A DNA stretch of 64,000 bases from Gibbula magus (Eukaryota > Mollusca > Gastropoda > Trochida > Trochidae). A program made the position numbers and the translations under genes. The notes under the pieces are model-generated. The model was given only the letters and a program-made list of their open reading frames with translations, was not told the DNA's origin and did not search any database. The stretch's first letter is position 1, and each line of letters begins with the position of its first letter. Where the stretch lies: the NCBI GenBank assembly GCA_936450465.1, contig OW388292.1, positions 10,807,756-10,871,755 on the forward strand, written 5' to 3'. Positions 59,247 to 64,000 of the stretch are shown in pieces.

Positions 59247-59609
59247 TCAATTTGAGGTATTGCTTCTATTTTTGCTTGAATTAAGCTTATTTTGAAGTTT
59301 ATTCAAAAGTTCATTGTGTTTGGAAATTATTTGTTCTGTGCTACTTACACTTGTGCTTGTTTCTTTTGCAGTGCTTTCAAGTGATGTGAGTTTCATGTTG
59401 ATTTCAGACAAAATGTCGGTGATGACGGCGAGGTCCTGGCACAGGTGGACAAAATCCTCGTGCATCTTGTCAACATGGCTGTCACCTTCACTCTGTGTCG
59501 ACCCTTCCCGCTTTCTTTTCTTTTCCTGCTCTTGTTTAAAGCCATTTTCTTAAACTTCTGCCATTTCGTTGTCCATTTTGCTGTCCATTTCTTCGTCGAA
59601 CATATTTTC
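59247..59609 (-). pseudogene. Coiled-coil protein fragment, LINE ORF1-like
   Basis: Read downward from 59609: MFDEEMDSKMDNEMAEV, one stop, then a basic run QEQEKKRKREGSTQSEG. Then a heptad-like helical stretch (FVHLCQDLAVITDILSEIN, STEQIISKHNELLNKLQNKL), ending at 59247. Acidic start, Lys/Arg-rich linker and coiled coil are the layout of LINE ORF1 proteins. No RNA-binding or zinc domain is visible, so a fragment of another protein is possible. It lies just outside the fold-back structure. Confidence 0.4.
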
Positions 59610-59999
59610 AGGCCTTAGTAAGTACTCAAAATAACTGAGCAGATTTTAGTAAGCCGATGTGACACTAACTTTCCGGTACCCACGCATTCGCAACATTGGT
59701 TGATATTTTTCATGAAGTCTATCGAAATTGTCTTATCCCTTAAAGGTTTGTGTTAAATATAATTATATTTGATTCAAACTATCGAGTGTGTTCAATGTGC
59801 AAGATATTTCTAAAACAAAAAACAACATAGATATCGAAACGCCTTTATATATTGCAGATTGCTTTGTCATGGTTTCAGATATGATTACACAGAAGGTCAG
59901 ATGATGTTATGATTATATTTTTCAACCTGACGCACAGTATTCAAACTTAACAAATTGAGGTAATAGCTGATCTAAGATGTCATACACATCTATTATTTA

Positions 60000-60392
60000 T
60001 GTGTGCCGTAGATTCGCATCCCGATGGTACAATCATCAACAGAAAACACTGAAGAAGTGAAATTACATGCACATCTCCACATGCTGACACAAATCTTTGT
60101 TGAGCTATGCCTTGCGGATTTGAGTTTTTCTCCGGAAACGAAAGTCCACGTTTCCATGAAAAAAAATAAAAATGCGAAGATGTTGTAAACAGCAAAACGC
60201 ACAACTGCACATGATGATAGCTCCACATACCAGGTTTTTGGTGAACTATGCCATACTGGTTTTGATTTCTGCTCCAGATATGATTTCAGGATGGACTGAC
60301 GGATGAACGAACGAAGAAATGAACCGATGAACGACCGGACGGAGTCCATTTCCATAACCACCACAAACTTTGTAAGGCGGGGGATAATAAAA
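60000..60392 (+). mobile_element. Pearl-like element, 3' part
   Basis: Two related units ('tttgttgagctatgccttgcgg' and 'tttggtgaactatgccatactgg') are followed by diverged ACGGA/ACGAACGA runs (60290-60345). A degenerate hairpin finishing GGCGGGGGATAATAA follows. The left terminal signature was not found. Confidence 0.55.
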
Positions 60393-60522
60393 CATTTTAT
60401 TATGTAAGCAAATTTGTCTAGCTATCTGATTGATCGAGAGACGATCACGGGCATATAAATATACATATATAAAAGCATATTGACTCCAGCCCAAGTCTGA
60501 CCAAAAGTCGTATTGACTTGAA

Positions 60523-60594
60523 TGACGTCAAACGAGTGTTGCATGACGTCAAACGATTGTTGCATGATGTCATGATATTGTTATCATGACGTCA
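60523..60594. promoter_or_regulatory. Four CRE-type sites at 21-22-bp spacing
   Basis: TGACGTCA at 60523, 60544 and 60587, and TGATGTCA at 60565. The first three lie in 21-bp direct repeats (AACGA.TGTTGCATGA.GTCA). TGACGTCA is the palindromic cAMP-response/ATF-CREB element. Function is inferred from motif only; no gene was found nearby. Confidence 0.6.
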
Positions 60595-60677
60595 TTTGAC
60601 AGTAGTCTCAGCTGTTGAAACAAAATTGCATTTTGACTTATTTTATTGTTTTCCTATCGTGTCTGTGTCAAATACAT

Positions 60678-60845
60678 GATAAAACAAGTATGGACTGGTG
60701 AATTCGGTCAATACCTGTTTTTATGGACCCTAGAAAAACAATATTGACCAAGGACTAAGTCCGTGGTCAATATTGTCTTCTCGGGTCCATAAAAGCAGGT
60801 ATTGACCGAATTCACCAGTCCATAATTTTTTATCATTACCTTAAA
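60678..60845. repeat. 168-bp near-perfect palindrome
   Basis: Arms pair from TGATAAAA inward through TATGGACTGGTGAATTCGG and TCAATATTG to a small core AGGACTAAGTCCG. A few mismatches and small bulges occur. Likely a fold-back MITE. Confidence 0.85.
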
Positions 60846-63448
60846 TATACACTTTGATCGTCTGTTGGAGACGTTATTCAGTAAATGTGACCACAAACGC
60901 ATTTCGTATATTACGATTTGCACAGGTTGACACATAATTATTAACTAACTGCAAACAATGATGTTGACAAATAGCTTCCATAATAAAGGAAAATGCCCAA
61001 TACACAATCAGGATATCAGACGTTGATAACCCTATGTCTTCATGGTTCAGATGCTATCAATAAGGATACAATTTTCATATCAAGGCATTATTTGCTCCCT
61101 CATCAATGCCATATGAAATTCAAAACACTGGTTTGCAAAATTGCTTTTTATTCCATTAAAAGTTTGAGATCATGGCTGCAACACATTTAGATGTAAATGA
61201 AACATTGATTAAATAAAATTAAAACATCTGCAGAACATGGTCAAACATTTTAAGCTATTTTCCTTCTGTTTTGTTTAAATTTGTTATTTCATTTAGTGCC
61301 TTTGAAAAAACTATTTTGTTTGAAAGCCTCAAATTATGATAATGTGTTTAAAGTGCTTTTAAACTTGGTCGAATTTACACATTAGTGTATATTTGCGCTA
61401 TGGCAGGAGATGCTTCACTGTGTAGTGAAACGTGAGAAACACATTACTTGTAGAATTTTCGGAATGCAATGGAATTAAATTACGTTGAATGGTAATACTA
61501 ACTTTTTTAATATCTTTGTTAAAATTTTAAAACAACAAAAAAAAGACGGGAGGATGTTCAATATTAACACGTCAAAAGTAAACAATAATAAGACAAAATG
61601 ATTGCTTGACAACTTCATGACTGCAATATCTGATAATTAAAAAAAGTATAACATAATCAAACATCAAACATCATGTAATGTTTGTGTATAAATAATAAAT
61701 GTGTATCAACGACGATACACAAACAGGGTAGTATTTTCTTTGATATGCTCAACGGGCATATAGTTCCAACTTTCATGTGATGACCAATGACGATATATCT
61801 GAAATGACTGAAAGTTATTACTTCTATAGTTTTAATACATGCATATATTTCAGTTCGTGACATTTATTCTAACGTTATATAATCCTAATTGAAGGTAAAC
61901 GAAGGCAAACTTTATGAACTTCTGAATAAATAAGTTGCTTATAATTCTCCAATGAACACAAATAAAAGACGATAAAATATATAGAACTAATAATAGGGAG
62001 CAACACTTATGAGATCAACAGGATGGAAACAAAAATCAAGATGTCAACAGCGCATATATAGCGCATCTAAATGTAACAGCGGTACTATGTGTATATGAAT
62101 AGGCGACACGACGAGCACTTGTTGGGGTAATAAGTTTATGGTAAAAATGCTAAATAAGTTATTTGAACTTATTTAATGTGTATGATATTGAAATAGTAAA
62201 GAGAAGTAAATATAATAGATTAAAATGAGATATGTACACAGGGTCACATAAACATACACCATAACATCTTGAGGGAGGTACACATTGTCGGTGCGTCAAC
62301 CACATTGTCACGATCCATTCCCACAAGTAATGCTGTAGTGTTTTGTGTAACAGTTGTGGTGGTGATTCTCTGAAAACGCTTAATGGTGTGACCAAGAGCT
62401 TTATTATTTCCTTTCATATAATTAACCACGCACTTCCCATGGGGTTCCTCTTAATAATAACTGAATATCCAGTTAAGATGGATTCTGTACTGCTATTCAC
62501 ACTTCCGCGCATTGTTCTTTAGGCCAAATTATAACATCCATTACAGTTCATCGCAAAAGCAAAACTACATTCGGTTAACATACATCAAAGCTATAAGCAA
62601 TTAAAGAGAGAGTGGTGGCTGCATTTTATGGCAGTAATTGACTGACTACGAAATAAAGAAGTCGCGAAAAACGAGTTTGGAAGTGATGTCTTTAAGTATC
62701 TGAAAGTAAAGAAAAAAATGTCATTAAGGAAGAGATGTTTTTCATCGTTCATGCTAAAGATAATGTTGTCCAAAGTTAGCCATATACTTGATCAGTTAAT
62801 GTAATTTTCAAAACATTATACTTCAAAGGAATGTGTCCTAAAAGTGAGCGAACTTTTGTCGTTTCAGCACTGTTAAATAGCCAAATTTTCTTTAAGTGTC
62901 TCTTTTCATGGAGCTAATGAACACTTGTTAGCATGAGCAAATACAAAATCTGTTTTATTCGTCTCACAATGCCAGGTTCGTATTTCCATAGCTCCAGGGA
63001 GAGTGGTAACCAGAGGTCAACATGTTCAATTAGTCCTACATACTGCCTGAGGTCTCACTGTGTCGGTTTCACGCAGGTTTCTCACAATGCTTGTTCCTAC
63101 ATGTACATTGGCAATGTTACCATCCAGATATATATGACATAGCTGCGTTTGCTTTGAAACCAAGCAGGATAATTTTATAATATGTTGAGTTAATAGAATA
63201 TATATAAAAAAATTATTTGGATGTGTCAAAAAGATAAAAACGTACACAAAAATAGTAATTGTTTAACTGAGCAATGTGTCGCCTAATACACCATATCTAA
63301 CATTCCAAGGTTTGGTTAAGATTAGTATGTTTTTTTCCGGCTGACGGTTTGTTCGACTCCTGACACGATGTAATGATTGCTGAGTTGCTTAGTATTTGCC
63401 TTGAATTTGTTAAAAACCATTCAGCGAAGTCATTATAATATAATGCTA
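60846..63448. other. AT-rich stretch, no gene seen
   Basis: Short frames on both strands are unsupported. No local repeat family was recognised. Confidence 0.5.
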
Positions 63449-63577
63449 TTAATTAAGTAATTCCGTATTGGCCCAGTTACAGGTCCGAGGTCCGTTGTAT
63501 TGGCCCGAGACGAAGTCGAGGGCCAATACAACGGACCGAGGACCTGTAACTCGGCCAATACGGAAATACTTAATTAA
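63449..63577. repeat. 129-bp near-perfect palindrome
   Basis: Arms pair from TTAATTAAGTA through CCGTATTGGCC, AGTTACAGGTCC and GTATTGGCCC to a core GAGACGAAGTCGA. Same design as the palindrome at 60678-60845. Confidence 0.85.
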
Positions 63578-63730
63578 TGACAATTTTATTAATTAACGTC
63601 TTTCCATTCTATTTGCACAACACTAGACATCTCATTTATATTGAAATAATAATTATAAACAAGATTGGTGAACAAATAGCACGGGTCAAAGTTGTTCACC
63701 TAAAATGCAACTGCGCATGCTCAGACTCAT

Positions 63731-63803
63731 ATTGGCCCAGTTTGTCTCGTATTGGCCCAGTTTTTCCCGTATTGTCCTAGTTTCCCCGTATTGGCCCAGT
63801 TGT
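63731..63803. repeat. Direct repeats of CGTATTGGCCCAGTT
   Basis: Four diverged copies of ATTGGCCCAGTTT with CGT before three of them, at about 63731, 63751, 63771 and 63789. The same word forms part of the palindrome arm at 63464-63478. Confidence 0.8.
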
Positions 63804-64000
63804 CGAATCATATGGTCTAGGCCGTAAATATTGTATACATTCCATAACATTGATAGTTAATTATTAAAGAACAGTAATCAAATACTTTTCTTGTGAATAC
63901 AAAACGATAAAACTAGAAAGCCGAACTGTAATGAATACTTGAAGGATCTACTTCTACATGTGAACACAAATAATTCATTCCATTCATACAATAGCGACAA

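Overview
The window looks like nuclear DNA from an animal, most likely a gastropod mollusc. The grounds are indirect. It is AT-rich and carries tRNA-derived SINEs with GTGAGTGAGTGAG-type tails and a 'gtttaacgccgctttc' block. It has many short elements with ACGG microsatellites, hairpin ends and tandem units of about 165-171 bp (the 'pearl' architecture known from bivalves). It also holds several decayed LINEs and arrays of TGACCTTTGACCT half-sites. No intact host gene, rRNA gene or functional tRNA gene could be supported. Nearly every recognisable protein fragment belongs to a mobile element, and all are broken.

Layout: 1-3386 is mostly featureless, but 1038-1123 folds as a precursor-microRNA-like hairpin. 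3387-3698 is a complete SINE with a 12-bp target duplication. 4634-7530 holds two decayed LINEs end to end. 7531-10778 holds two copies of a Helitron-like repeat rich in nuclear-receptor-type motifs, the second split by a pearl-like element. 10779-14970 is featureless.

The centrepiece is 14971-26747. It is an 11.8-kb DNA transposon (A) with 64-71-bp terminal inverted repeats and a 5-bp target duplication. A carries a plus-strand C2H2 zinc-finger gene and a minus-strand gene with a YqaJ-like exonuclease motif. Inside the zinc-finger gene sits a second 6.1-kb transposon (B) with its own inverted repeats, a 4-bp duplication, subterminal iterons and a minus-strand transposase-like gene. That gene is split by a third element (C), which is itself split by a fourth (D). 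Two more pearl-like elements lie in the right half of A.

Beyond this, 26748-28329 has pearl-like and SINE copies. 29415-32810 is a decayed minus-strand gene resembling animal EnSpm/CACTA-type proteins, cut by another pearl-like element. 34157-35866 is a full-length Helitron-like repeat. 40216-40624 is a MITE. 44720-45780 is a minus-strand LINE lacking its 3' end. 48961-49495 and 52337-54035 are two copies of one duplicated segment, and only the second contains a LINE. 55245-59190 is a large fold-back structure. The right end has a coiled-coil fragment, four CRE-type sites spaced 21-22 bp apart, and two near-perfect palindromes. The rest is AT-rich sequence in which nothing could be identified.
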